Shown: one piece after another, positions 23,271 through 30,880 of the stretch | Numbering within the stretch: position 1 is the first letter of the stretch | How the letters are laid out: each line of letters starts with the position of its first letter | Assembly: GCA_029779755.1 (NCBI GenBank) | Contig: JAKOZZ010000189.1 | Coordinates: 1-32,062 of the forward strand | Direction: 5' to 3' | DNA from: Pseudomonadota bacterium | GTDB lineage: Bacteria; Pseudomonadota; Gammaproteobacteria; Burkholderiales; Burkholderiaceae_E | Length of the DNA stretch: 32,062 bases | Notes under the pieces: generated by a model | What the model was told of the DNA's origin: nothing | The model's input: the letters and a program-made list of their open reading frames with translations, nothing else | The model's database searches: none | Made by a program: the position numbers and the translations under genes

Positions 23271-24355
23271 GGTGTCCGGGCCATTATAGAACCGGCCTCC
23301 GCGCGCAGCGCGGCCAGCCGGCGGATGCTCCACGCGAGGGCGGCGACCGGCCAGAACAGGGCGGCGCCGCGCAGCAGGCCGTCGAAGTTGCGCCACGCGC
23401 CCGCCGAGGACGGGCTCGACATCGTCTCGTGGTACGTGTCGACGGGAAAGACGTTGGTCAGCGCTGCAGTGCACAGCAGGGCGACGATGGCGATCCGCAG
23501 GCGGGCGCGCCGCCGCGCGGACGCGAGCAGCGCCAGCGCGATCGCGCCGATCACCAGTCCGCCCTGCGCGCCCGCCGACAGCCACGCGAACGCGAGATTC
23601 GGTCCGCGCAGCCAGGCGGCGCCGAGGGTCTTCGCCAGCAGGGCGGCGGCGATCACCGCCGTCGTCAGCAGGCCGCGCGGGGCGGCCGGCGGGTGGAGCT
23701 CGCGCACCAGCATCCCGATCGTGACGAATGCGCCGCCTGCCGCCAGCGCTTCGGCCAGCACCGCGTACGCCGGGTCGAGACGGTGCAGCAGCATCGGCGG
23801 ATCGATCAGGGCGCCGTGCCCGAACAGGACCCGCTGCGGATGGCTCTGGATGACCACCCAGGCGGCCAGCAGCGTCAGGCCCAGCGACGCGTCGAACGGT
23901 TGCAGGCTGGCCCGCTGCCAGGCCGGGTGGCGCCGCTCCTGCCGCGCCCAGGCCGTCGCGAGCAGGGCGCCCAGCAGCGCCCCGCCGGTGTTCGCGATCC
24001 AGTCGAGCCGCGAGGGCACGCGGCCGGGCAGGTAGTTCTGCAGCGATTCGAGGAGGATCGACACGGCGCTGCCGGCGAGGGCCGCCAGCAGCGCTGCCCG
24101 GATCGACCCGAGCTCGGCGCGCCGCAGCAGCGCCACGACGATGCCGCCCAGCGGCGCGTAGACGACCACGTTGGCGAGCAGGTCGAGACGGGTCCAGTAG
24201 CGCGGCCACGGTTCGGTGAGGAACGCGATCGGCGAGCCGCCGATCGGCCGCCAGCCCTGCATCGGGTAGAGGCTGCCATACGCAAGCGCCGCGAGGTATG
24301 CGACGAGCATCACCTGGACGAGAGCGGACGGGCGTGTGCTGGGCTGGATCGGCAT
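23267..24355 (-). CDS. VanZ-family integral membrane protein
   Basis: A 362-residue membrane protein with about eight to ten hydrophobic segments. The VanZ-like core lies near the N-terminus: TRLDLLANVVVYAPLGGIVV, then SILLESLQNYLPGRVPSRLDWIANTGGALLG, with the conserved Asp-Asn, Glu-x-x-Gln and Asn-Thr-Gly positions. The C-terminal half adds further membrane helices of unknown role. VanZ itself affects teicoplanin resistance; most relatives have no known function. It starts at ATG 24355, divergent from birA by 66 bases, and ends overlapping the ferredoxin gene by ATGA. Confidence 0.88.
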   Translation of the reverse strand: MPIQPSTRPSALVQVMLVAYLAALAYGSLYPMQGWRPIGGSPIAFLTEPWPRYWTRLDLLANVVVYAPLGGIVVALLRRAELGSIRAALLAALAGSAVSILLESLQNYLPGRVPSRLDWIANTGGALLGALLATAWARQERRHPAWQRASLQPFDASLGLTLLAAWVVIQSHPQRVLFGHGALIDPPMLLHRLDPAYAVLAEALAAGGAFVTIGMLVRELHPPAAPRGLLTTAVIAAALLAKTLGAAWLRGPNLAFAWLSAGAQGGLVIGAIALALLASARRRARLRIAIVALLCTAALTNVFPVDTYHETMSSPSSAGAWRNFDGLLRGAALFWPVAALAWSIRRLAALRAEAGSIMARTP

Positions 24356-24421
24356 CGGGACGCGCACGGCGGACGCGCGGATCGCGCACCGTCCCGCCGT
24401 GCCTGCCGGAGGGTACAGGAT

Positions 24422-25321
24422 ATGATTCTCCCCGTGACCAGAGCCCCCGACGACCGCCCTGAATCGCGCCGGGACACGACCCGTGCGATGCCGTACGACC
24501 GCGCGGTGGTGGCACCGGCGGCCGGTCTGCCCGAAGCGTCGATCGAGGTGGTCGACACCATCGACTCCACCAACCTCGAGCTGATGCGCCGCCCGATGGG
24601 ACCCGGCGGCCACCGCTGCGTGCTGCTGGCCGGCATGCAGGTCGCCGGCCGCGGACGACGCGGACGCGTGTTCATCAGCGACCCCGACGATTCCCTGACG
24701 GTCTCCGTCGCCTGCGACGACCCGTTCGATCCGGCCGCGCCGGCGCTCACCGGCCTCTCGATCGCGCTCGGCGTCGAGGTCGCGCGCACCCTGGCGCCCC
24801 TGGTCCCGGGCATCGGGCTGAAGTGGCCCAACGACCTGCTGCGCGACGGCCGCAAGGTGGGGGGCATGCTGATCGAGTCCCGCCTGTCGCCGCAGATGCG
24901 GCGCATCGTCGCCGGCCAGGGGCTCAACCTGCGCATGCCGGCCGCGCTGGCCGAACGGATCGGGCAGCCGGTGGCCGGCCTGTTCGACCGTCATCCGATG
25001 CCGGTGTCGCGCGACGTGCTCGCGGGGCGGATCGCCGGCGGCCTGATCCGACGCATCGAGCGGTTCCTGCGCGAGGGGTTCGGCGACACGGCGTCCGAAT
25101 GGGCGCCGTTCGACGTGCTCGCCGGCCGCGAGGTGTCGGTGATCGAGAGCGGGCGGCCCACGCTGGTCGGCATCGCCCGGGGCGTCGGGCCCGATGGCTG
25201 CCTGCTGTTGCAGACGCCCGAGGGGGTGGTCGAGGTGTCGGTCGGGGACGTGTCTGCGCGCCTCGGCGACCTGAGACAGGCCCCTGCGGCCGACGTGTCC
25301 GCACGCGGAGCGGGCGCATGA
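24422..25321 (+). CDS. birA: Biotin--[acetyl-CoA-carboxylase] ligase
   Basis: A 299-residue biotin protein ligase that attaches biotin to carboxyl-carrier proteins. DTIDSTNLEL (45-54), GRGRRGR (76-82), LKWPNDLL (133-140) and KVGGMLIES (145-153) are the ligand-binding motifs, and SARGVGPDG-like IARGVGPDGCLLL marks the C-terminal domain. There is no N-terminal helix-turn-helix, so it is a group I enzyme that should not repress biotin genes. ATG 24422 has GGAGG and AGGA upstream; ATG 24488 is the alternative and sits nearer the conserved domain. TATGAT at 24421-24426 overlaps the first start codon. The downstream gene overlaps by ATGA. Confidence 0.94.
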   Translation: MILPVTRAPDDRPESRRDTTRAMPYDRAVVAPAAGLPEASIEVVDTIDSTNLELMRRPMGPGGHRCVLLAGMQVAGRGRRGRVFISDPDDSLTVSVACDDPFDPAAPALTGLSIALGVEVARTLAPLVPGIGLKWPNDLLRDGRKVGGMLIESRLSPQMRRIVAGQGLNLRMPAALAERIGQPVAGLFDRHPMPVSRDVLAGRIAGGLIRRIERFLREGFGDTASEWAPFDVLAGREVSVIESGRPTLVGIARGVGPDGCLLLQTPEGVVEVSVGDVSARLGDLRQAPAADVSARGAGA

Positions 25322-25884
25322 GGGCGGCCCTGCTGCTGCTGGTCCTGGTCAACCTGCTGCTGTTCTTCTGGTGGCAGGGATTGCTCGATGCCTGGATTCC
25401 GGGGGCACGCGACCCCGCGCGCATCGAGCGGCAGGTGGCGCCCGAGCGTCTCAGCGTGCTGCCGGCCACCGCAGGCGCGTCTGGCGCCGGCGCGCCCGGC
25501 GTCGCCGGGACGCTGGCCGCGTGCCACGAGCTGGGGCCCCTGGATGCGGCGCGCCGCGACGCGGTCGTGGCGCTGATCCAGGGGTTCGGGACATCGGTGC
25601 GTGCGGATGCCGGCGAGACCGGAATCCGCCTGCTGATCGATGCGTCCGTGCCGTCCGAGAAGACGGCCGAATGGCTGGCCGCGATCGCCGCCGAGGCCCG
25701 GCAGCCGGTGCGGCCGTGCATTCCGCCGTCCGTGCCCGCAGAACGCCTGCCGGCCGACCGGGGGCGGGGGGATGCGGCAGCCGCGGCGGCAACGGCGCCG
25801 GGCGGTGCACCCGCGGCCGAGGGTGCGCCGCGCGCGCCCGGCAGCGAAGGCGCCGCCGCAGGCGCCGGCACCCAGGCGCGCTGA
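25318..25884 (+). CDS. Membrane-anchored SPOR-like protein
   Basis: A 188-residue protein with one N-terminal membrane helix (ALLLLVLVNLLLFFWWQGLL, 3-22). The region around residues 60-142 (ACHELGPLDAARRDAVVALI, then a strand-rich part) resembles the degenerate SPOR domains of betaproteobacterial proteins encoded near birA; SPOR domains bind denuded peptidoglycan. Residues from about 145 on are a low-complexity Ala/Gly/Pro tail. Its ATG overlaps the birA stop. In related genomes, from memory, coaX/baf usually lies between these two genes; it is absent here. SPOR assignment is by pattern only. Confidence 0.65.
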   Translation: MRAALLLLVLVNLLLFFWWQGLLDAWIPGARDPARIERQVAPERLSVLPATAGASGAGAPGVAGTLAACHELGPLDAARRDAVVALIQGFGTSVRADAGETGIRLLIDASVPSEKTAEWLAAIAAEARQPVRPCIPPSVPAERLPADRGRGDAAAAAATAPGGAPAAEGAPRAPGSEGAAAGAGTQAR

Positions 25885-25924
25885 CCGCACGTTCCGCGTC
25901 CGGGCGCCCCACGGCGCGACGGGA

Positions 25925-26422
25925 TCAGGCGCGTGACCGGATGCGTTCCAGCATGCGCGTCGTCGAACGCTCGAACTCGAAGGGGATCGACACCACCCGA
26001 CCGCCGGCGGCGCGCACCTCCGACGCACCGACGATGCGGTCCACCGGCCAGTCGCCGCCTTTCACCAGCACGTCGGGACGTGCTGCGAGGATCAGCGCCA
26101 GCGGCGTGTCCTCCTCGAAGAAGGTGACCACGTCGACACAGCCGAGCGCGGCCAGCACGGCCATCCGGTCTTCGCAGGCGTTGATCGGGCGGTCTTCGCC
26201 CTTGCCCAGGCGCCGCACCGACGCATCGCTGTTGACCGCGACCACCAGGCACGCACCGAGCGCGCGTGCGCGCGCCAGGTAGGTGACGTGGCCGCGGTGC
26301 AGCAGGTCGAACACGCCGTTGGTGAACACGAGCGGACGCGGACAGGGGCGCAGCGCGTCTGCGAGCCCGGCAGGCGGGACGATCTTGGCTTCGAACGCGG
26401 CGGGAGGCAGTGGAAGGGTCAC
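25925..26422 (-). CDS. rfaE2: D-glycero-beta-D-manno-heptose 1-phosphate adenylyltransferase
   Basis: A 165-residue nucleotidyltransferase equal to the C-terminal half of HldE, adding AMP to heptose 1-phosphate for lipopolysaccharide inner-core synthesis. [18 protein letters not shown] (32-49) holds the HxGH-type motif (H42, H45), and [27 protein letters not shown] and the [10 protein letters not shown] end match. The kinase half is not in this window, so the split two-gene arrangement of betaproteobacteria applies. The start is a GTG at 26422 that overlaps the anti-sigma stop (GTGA). It converges with the SPOR-like gene across 40 bases. Confidence 0.95.
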   Translation of the reverse strand: MTLPLPPAAFEAKIVPPAGLADALRPCPRPLVFTNGVFDLLHRGHVTYLARARALGACLVVAVNSDASVRRLGKGEDRPINACEDRMAVLAALGCVDVVTFFEEDTPLALILAARPDVLVKGGDWPVDRIVGASEVRAAGGRVVSIPFEFERSTTRMLERIRSRA

Positions 26423-27306
26423 GGATTGAGCTGGCGGTAGACCGAGGTGGCGACGGCCTGCATCGTGTCACGGGCGAGTTCGCCCGACAACGCGTAGCCG
26501 AAGCCGCGGTCGAGCCAGTAGAACGTCAGCAGCCCATGCTCCTCGGAGAACCGGAACGCCGTATCGGCGCCGTCGGCGTCCCGCCGCACGTACAGCGTCA
26601 GGCGCTGTCCGCCGACGGCTTCGAACATGAACTGCGCCGCCACGCCGGTGTCGTCGGGGAGCAGCCGGCCACCGATCAGCCGGAAGCCCTCGCCGCCCAG
26701 GTCGGGCACTTTCAGCGGCGCGCCCAGGCGCTTGGACAGCCAGGCCACCAGGTGGGTCTGTTCCGACGCGCCCACCTCGACCGGATGCCGGACCTCGGGC
26801 GCGTAGGCGGCGTGGGCGACCGCGGCGGCCCGATCCAGGCCGCGGATCTCCGGCGCCAGCGTCGCTGCGGCCGGGCCCGACGGCGCCTGCGTTGCATGGA
26901 GCAGCCATCCGCCGCCGATGCCGACCAGGAACGACGCGGCCAGCGCGAGCCAGCGCGATGCGGGCGCGCCCGGACGGTACCGGTCGGACGGGGCGTTGCC
27001 GCCGCCCGCGGGCGGGTGGCCGGGCCGGGCCGCCGGGAGCGCGCTGTCCGCCGCCTCCGACCGCTCCGACCGCGTCCGTGCCGCCGGCCCGCCGCGCGCG
27101 GCATGCAGCAGCCGCTCGGGCACCGGCTCGTCGAGCGCATCCGCGAACAGGTCGGCGAGGGCGTCGTTCAGCCGGCGGTAGTGTTCGGCCCGCGCCGCGA
27201 GCGCGGGATCCTGGGCCAGGGCGGCCGCCACCCGCGCCTGCGCGTCCGCCGGCAGACGGCCGTCGACCCAGGCCTGCAGTTCGGAGTCGTCGATGCTGGG
27301 GTTCAT
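26419..27306 (-). CDS. Membrane-bound anti-sigma factor
   Basis: A 295-residue protein. The N-terminus [21 protein letters not shown] (6-26) with the following helices resembles the anti-sigma domain that binds ECF sigma factors; no zinc-binding HxxxCxxC motif is visible. A Pro/Ala/Gly linker leads to one membrane helix ([21 protein letters not shown], about 118-138), and the C-terminal half, probably periplasmic, has a beta-rich region ([12 protein letters not shown]-like [41 protein letters not shown]). The ATG overlaps the sigma gene stop by ATGA, the usual sigma/anti-sigma coupling. The signal sensed is unknown. Confidence 0.9.
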   Translation of the reverse strand: MNPSIDDSELQAWVDGRLPADAQARVAAALAQDPALAARAEHYRRLNDALADLFADALDEPVPERLLHAARGGPAARTRSERSEAADSALPAARPGHPPAGGGNAPSDRYRPGAPASRWLALAASFLVGIGGGWLLHATQAPSGPAAATLAPEIRGLDRAAAVAHAAYAPEVRHPVEVGASEQTHLVAWLSKRLGAPLKVPDLGGEGFRLIGGRLLPDDTGVAAQFMFEAVGGQRLTLYVRRDADGADTAFRFSEEHGLLTFYWLDRGFGYALSGELARDTMQAVATSVYRQLNP

Positions 27307-27857
27307 TTGATGCGCTTCAGCCGGGTTCCGGGCGTTCGGGGTTCGCCCCCGTCCCGGACGTGGCCGATCTCCTCGCGCAGACGCTGCCGTGCGCGCGAGA
27401 GTCGTGACATGACGGTGCCGATCGGCACCGACAGGATGGCGGCGGCCTCCTCGTACGTGGCCTGCTCGACGGCCACGAGCAGCAGCACCTGGCGATGCTC
27501 GGGCCCCAGCCGGTCGAACGCGCGCTGCAGGTCGATGCGGTCGATCGGCTCGACGTGCGCATGACCTTCCGCGGTGTCGGCCAGGTCCTGGAGCGTGTCG
27601 TCGTCGGTCGCGACCGTGCGATCGCCCCGCAGCAGGTCGATCCGGCGGTTGTGCATGATCGCGAACAGCCACGCGCGCAGATCGCTGCCGGGGATCCATT
27701 GGGCGCGGCGCGCCCACGCGCGCTCGAGGGTGTCCTGCACGAGATCGTCGGCGGCCGCGGGCTCATGGACCAGCGTGCGTGCATAGCGCCGAAGCCTGGG
27801 CAGCAGCGCGACCAGCGTCGCCGCGAACCCGTCCGCCTGGGGCTCGTCGGCGATCAC
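27303..27857 (-). CDS. ECF-type RNA polymerase sigma factor
   Basis: An approximately 184-residue sigma factor with regions 2 and 4 only. Region 2 shows DDLVQDTLERAWARRAQW and LRAWLFAIMHNRRIDLLR; region 4 shows LGPEHRQVLLLVAVEQATYEEAAAILSVPIGTVMSRLSRARQRLRE. I take the GTG at 27857, which has GGGAG 8 bases upstream; the track's GTG at 27929 lacks a ribosome site and adds a Pro-rich stretch. The anti-sigma gene follows with ATGA overlap. Regulated genes are not identified; the upstream diiron gene and the NTF2-SDR-DUF3833-MFS set are candidates by position only. Confidence 0.93.
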   Translation of the reverse strand: MIADEPQADGFAATLVALLPRLRRYARTLVHEPAAADDLVQDTLERAWARRAQWIPGSDLRAWLFAIMHNRRIDLLRGDRTVATDDDTLQDLADTAEGHAHVEPIDRIDLQRAFDRLGPEHRQVLLLVAVEQATYEEAAAILSVPIGTVMSRLSRARQRLREEIGHVRDGGEPRTPGTRLKRIK

Positions 27858-27997
27858 GAGCAGTGCTCCCGGGAAGTGGGCCGCGGGGGGCGGGGCGGAG
27901 AGGCGGATGGGGCGAGGGGAGAACGGCACGGTGCGATCGGCAAGGACACGCTTGTGCTCCGTGAACGCGGCCCGGGCCGCCTGTATTCCATGTGCTC

Positions 27998-28047
27998 CGG
28001 TCCGCGGGCGCCGCGCGCCGGACCGCGACCGCAGCGATCCGGATCGC
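27998..28047. other. Hairpin and 14-bp perfect palindrome between sigma factor and diiron gene
   Basis: CGGTCCG (27998-28004) and CGGACCG (28019-28025) are inverted arms around a GC-rich loop; next to them GCGATCCGGATCGC (28034-28047) is a perfect palindrome ending 6 bases after the diiron stop. No T tract follows on the minus strand. They could be a terminator or an operator ahead of the sigma gene. The rest of this 196-base gap shows nothing else clear. Confidence 0.4.
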
Positions 28048-28053
28048 GACCGC

Positions 28054-28896
28054 TCAGGTCGGGGCGGGTTCCGCGCGCGTGAGTTCGCGCCGGTAGCGGT
28101 TCAGATCCTGGGCCGTCTTGAAGCTGCGCTCGAACAGCAGCGACAGGTTGTGCAGGATCCGGTCGACCACCTTGCCTTCCCACGCGGCGTCGAACTGGAT
28201 CTGTTCGTCGAGCCAGCGCTCGAGCCACCCGGGCTCCGGGAGCCGGCTCTGTACGGTGTCGTTGGGGAACAGCGCCTTGTTCACGTGCAGGTTGGTCGGG
28301 TGCAGCGCCTGCGTGGTCCGCCGTGCGCTGGCCATCAGCACGCCGATCTTCGCGAAGGCGGCGCGCGCCGAGTCGCCGAACTGGCCGATCGCGCGCTTCA
28401 TGTACTGCAGGTATGCGCCGCCGTGCCGCGCCTCGTCGCGCGAGATGATGTCGTAGATCGCCTTGATCACCGGCTCGGTGTGCCATTCGGCCGCCTTGCG
28501 GTACCAGTGGTTCAGGCGGATCTCGCCGCAGAAATGCAGCATCAGGGTCTCGAGCGCCGGCGCCTCGTCGAATTCGAAGCGCACCGCGTGCAGTTCCTCC
28601 TCGGTCGGGAGCAGGTCGGGGCGGAAGCGTCGCAGGTATTCCATCAGCACCAGCGCGTGCTTCTGCTCCTCGTAGAACCACACCGACATGAACGCCGAGA
28701 AGTCGCTGTCGTGACGGTTGTCGCGCAGGAACATCTCCGTCGCCGGCAGCGCCGCCCATTCGGTGATCGCGTTCATCTTGATCGTGCGCGCCTGCTCGTC
28801 GCTGAGCAGGGACGCGTCGAACCGATCCCACGGGATGTCGGTGTCGAGACTCCAGCGCACACGTTCGAAGGACTGGAAGAGCTGCGGATAAAGCAT
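28054..28896 (-). CDS. Ferritin-like diiron protein (desaturase/oxygenase-like)
   Basis: A 280-residue helical protein with two diiron motifs: EEQKH (76-80) and DEARH (154-158), plus Glu residues in the other two helices (E46 or E54 in ITEWAALPATEMF; E125 in CGEIRLNHWY). The E-ExxH-E-ExxH set is that of ferritin-like diiron enzymes such as acyl-ACP desaturases and AurF-type oxygenases; the length suits an enzyme rather than a storage ferritin. Substrate unknown; an acyl chain is possible given nearby lipid-type genes. I use ATG 28896; the track's TTG four codons upstream is less likely. A TAGAAT lies 25 bases upstream. Confidence 0.82.
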   Translation of the reverse strand: MLYPQLFQSFERVRWSLDTDIPWDRFDASLLSDEQARTIKMNAITEWAALPATEMFLRDNRHDSDFSAFMSVWFYEEQKHALVLMEYLRRFRPDLLPTEEELHAVRFEFDEAPALETLMLHFCGEIRLNHWYRKAAEWHTEPVIKAIYDIISRDEARHGGAYLQYMKRAIGQFGDSARAAFAKIGVLMASARRTTQALHPTNLHVNKALFPNDTVQSRLPEPGWLERWLDEQIQFDAAWEGKVVDRILHNLSLLFERSFKTAQDLNRYRRELTRAEPAPT

Positions 28897-28921
28897 GTTG
28901 GCACCCAAAAGTCAACCCGGC

Positions 28922-28927
28922 ATTCTA
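28922..28927 (-). promoter_or_regulatory. Candidate -10 element of the diiron gene
   Basis: On the minus strand TAGAAT lies 25 bases before the ATG; 15 bases further upstream is GAAAC, a -35-like core used by several ECF sigma factors. With an ECF sigma gene next door this is worth noting, but the match is short. The gap 28897-29043 has no other feature I can support. Confidence 0.3.
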
Positions 28928-29043
28928 GCAAGCCCCGGTGACGTTTCGGTGAATCCTGTCGGGCCGGCGGCCCGACGGCCGGCCCGACGCGCCCTCCGGC
29001 GACCCGGCCGCCGCCGTCGCGGCCGGTCCCCGTGCGCACCCCG

Positions 29044-29499
29044 TCAGCCGGGTGTTCCCGCTCTGCGGCGCAGCCAGCGCATCACCGCACCGATCAGCGG
29101 CAGCTTCTCGTACAGCTCGCCTGCGGCATCCCAGTAGTCGCGATGCAAGACCACTTTTCCATCATGGTCGAAGCGCAGGTGGGTGCCGCCGTGGATGCGC
29201 TGCAGGCCCGTCGGCGCACCCGCGCGGAACCGAAATTCGAAGTCCCAGGTCAGGAACGCCTGCCCGCCGGCATCGAGGCGTTCGTGCACGACGAAGCGCG
29301 GACCGTCGAGCTGCTCGAACATGTGCGCGAAGATGCGTTCGATCGCCGCGACGCCGCGGACGTCGTTGAACGGATCGACGAAGTGCGCGTCGGCGGCGTA
29401 GAGCTCGCCGATGCGCGCCACGTCCTCCGGGCGCAGCGACTCGAAGAAGCGCACCACGCGGGTCAGCGGGACGTCGTTCGGCGCATTGGTGGGGGCCAT
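29044..29499 (-). CDS. NTF2-like/SnoaL-family protein
   Basis: A 151-residue protein of the NTF2-like fold. RVVRFFESLRPEDVARIGELYAADAHFVDPFNDVRG (about 14-49) is the standard N-terminal helix-turn with the acidic pocket residues, and FEFRFRAG, GGTHLRFDHDGKVVLHRDYWDAAGELYEKLPLIG completes the cone. Such proteins can be isomerases, hydratases or scaffolds; this subgroup is commonly encoded beside an SDR and a DUF3833 protein, as here. It lies 23 bases downstream of the SDR stop. Start is ATG 29497-29499; the track's longer frame runs through the SDR gene. Confidence 0.9.
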   Translation of the reverse strand: MAPTNAPNDVPLTRVVRFFESLRPEDVARIGELYAADAHFVDPFNDVRGVAAIERIFAHMFEQLDGPRFVVHERLDAGGQAFLTWDFEFRFRAGAPTGLQRIHGGTHLRFDHDGKVVLHRDYWDAAGELYEKLPLIGAVMRWLRRRAGTPG

Positions 29500-29522
29500 G
29501 GGTGGGCTCCGGATCGCACCGT

Positions 29523-30341
29523 TCACCGCAGCGCGTCGTGCGCGCGCTGCGCCGGCGCGGCGTCGCTGCCCGTATACGATCGGACGAGCGCGAAATACGC
29601 GCGGTACGGCAGCAGCCGCAGCAGCTTCAGCGCGCGTGTGAACCGGGACGGGAAGTGGATCTCGAAGCGCCCTGCCGCCAGGCCCTCGAGGATGTGCGCA
29701 CTGGCCTGGTCGGGATCGATCAGCGCGGGCATGTGGAAATCGTTGCGCGCCACGAGCCGCGTGCGCACGAAGCCCGGGTTGATCAGGTAGGTCGACACGC
29801 CCAGCGGGTGCAGGTCCATGTACAGGGATTCGGCCAGGTTGTGCAGGGCGGCCTTGCTCGGGCCGTAGGCGAGCGAGCGGGGCAGTCCGCGATAGCCCGC
29901 CACGCTGGCCACCAGTGCGATGCCGCCCTGGCGCTGCCGGATCAGCGTCGGCAGCGCCACCGACAGGCCGTTGTAGACCGCGGTGAGGTTGGTGTCCAGC
30001 GTGTGCAGCGCCGCGTCCAGGTCGAACTCGTGCGCGCGCATCGGCGTGTAGGTGCCGGCGTTCCAGATCACGAGGTCGATCCCCTCCCAGCGGGCCATGA
30101 GCTGGTCGTGCGCCCGCCGCAGTCCCTTCGCGTCGGTCACGTCCGCCGGCAGCACGAGCACGTCGTCCGGCGCTGCGCGCGCGATCTCCTCCAGGGCGGC
30201 GGCGCTGCGCGCCGTGAGCGCCACGCGTGCGCCGGCGCGCAGGAGCGCGTGCGCAAGACTCGCGCCGATGCCCGTCGAGGCGCCGACGATCCACACGCGT
30301 CGCCGCCGCCAGTCGCGGATCGGCTCGTTCAGGGAACGCAT
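29523..30341 (-). CDS. Short-chain dehydrogenase/reductase
   Basis: A 272-residue SDR oxidoreductase with a Rossmann fold. The cofactor loop is GASTGIG (20-26), NAG is at 94-96, and the catalytic set is S146, Y159 and K163 (VASVAGYRG and SLAYGPSKAAL). The Arg in LTARS after strand 2 suggests NADP(H). A positively charged C-terminal end (SRFTRALKLLRLLPYRAYFALV) may associate with the membrane, suggesting a lipid-like substrate; this is inference. The gene starts two bases after the DUF3833 stop and precedes the NTF2-like gene. Confidence 0.93.
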   Translation of the reverse strand: MRSLNEPIRDWRRRRVWIVGASTGIGASLAHALLRAGARVALTARSAAALEEIARAAPDDVLVLPADVTDAKGLRRAHDQLMARWEGIDLVIWNAGTYTPMRAHEFDLDAALHTLDTNLTAVYNGLSVALPTLIRQRQGGIALVASVAGYRGLPRSLAYGPSKAALHNLAESLYMDLHPLGVSTYLINPGFVRTRLVARNDFHMPALIDPDQASAHILEGLAAGRFEIHFPSRFTRALKLLRLLPYRAYFALVRSYTGSDAAPAQRAHDALR

Positions 30342-30343
30342 GT

Positions 30344-30880
30344 TCAACGTCGCGTGAAGGAAAGCGTGACTTCGCCGACGCGGATGCCGAACTTGTGCAT
30401 CGTCGCCCGGTTCAGCATCACGCGATCGTCGACCAGGAACATCCAGTCGTCGAAGTCGATGTGCCAGGTGCGGCCGTCCAGGGGGATCGCCATCGTGTAC
30501 CGCCAGTTCAGCGCATTGCCGGCGGTCCGCCCCGCCGCGCTGCCGACGACGTCCTCGGCGCTGCCCGCGTAGCGACCGTCCCCGAGGTCGCGCACGGTCC
30601 ACACCCGCCGCTGGCGCTCGCCGTCCGACCACACGAAGCGCTCGTCGAGCGTTCCGACGTCGCCGTTCCAGCGCGCCTCGATGGTGACCGTGAACCGGCG
30701 CAGCACCTTGCCGGACCGGTCCTGCACCATGCCCCAGCCGTCGATCGTGCCGTCGAAATAGCGGCGCAGTTCGAGCGCGGGCGCCTGGCGGGCATAGGTG
30801 CCGGGGTCGATGCTCGTGCAGCCGCCCGCGAGGAGGCTGGCTGCAAGGAGCAGAAGGAAGGCGCGTGCGCGCAGGATCAT
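30344..30880 (-). CDS. DUF3833 lipoprotein
   Basis: A 178-residue predicted lipoprotein: signal peptide with lipobox LAGGC (Cys21) followed by TSIDPGTYARQAPALELRRYF and FDGTIDGWGMVQDRSGKVLRRF, the DUF3833 opening. The beta-rich domain contains DERFVWSDGERQRRVWTV, YTMAIPLDGRTWHIDFDDWMFL and RVMLNRATMHKFGIRVGEVTL. Function is not known; the family often lies beside an SDR, an NTF2-like protein and lipid-modifying enzymes. Its ATG overlaps the MFS stop by ATGA. Confidence 0.92.
   Translation of the reverse strand: MILRARAFLLLLAASLLAGGCTSIDPGTYARQAPALELRRYFDGTIDGWGMVQDRSGKVLRRFTVTIEARWNGDVGTLDERFVWSDGERQRRVWTVRDLGDGRYAGSAEDVVGSAAGRTAGNALNWRYTMAIPLDGRTWHIDFDDWMFLVDDRVMLNRATMHKFGIRVGEVTLSFTRR

Noticed and set aside
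27303-27929. Sigma factor starting at GTG 27929
   Set aside because: No ribosome site precedes it and the added residues are a Pro-rich, non-conserved stretch; GTG 27857 has GGGAG.
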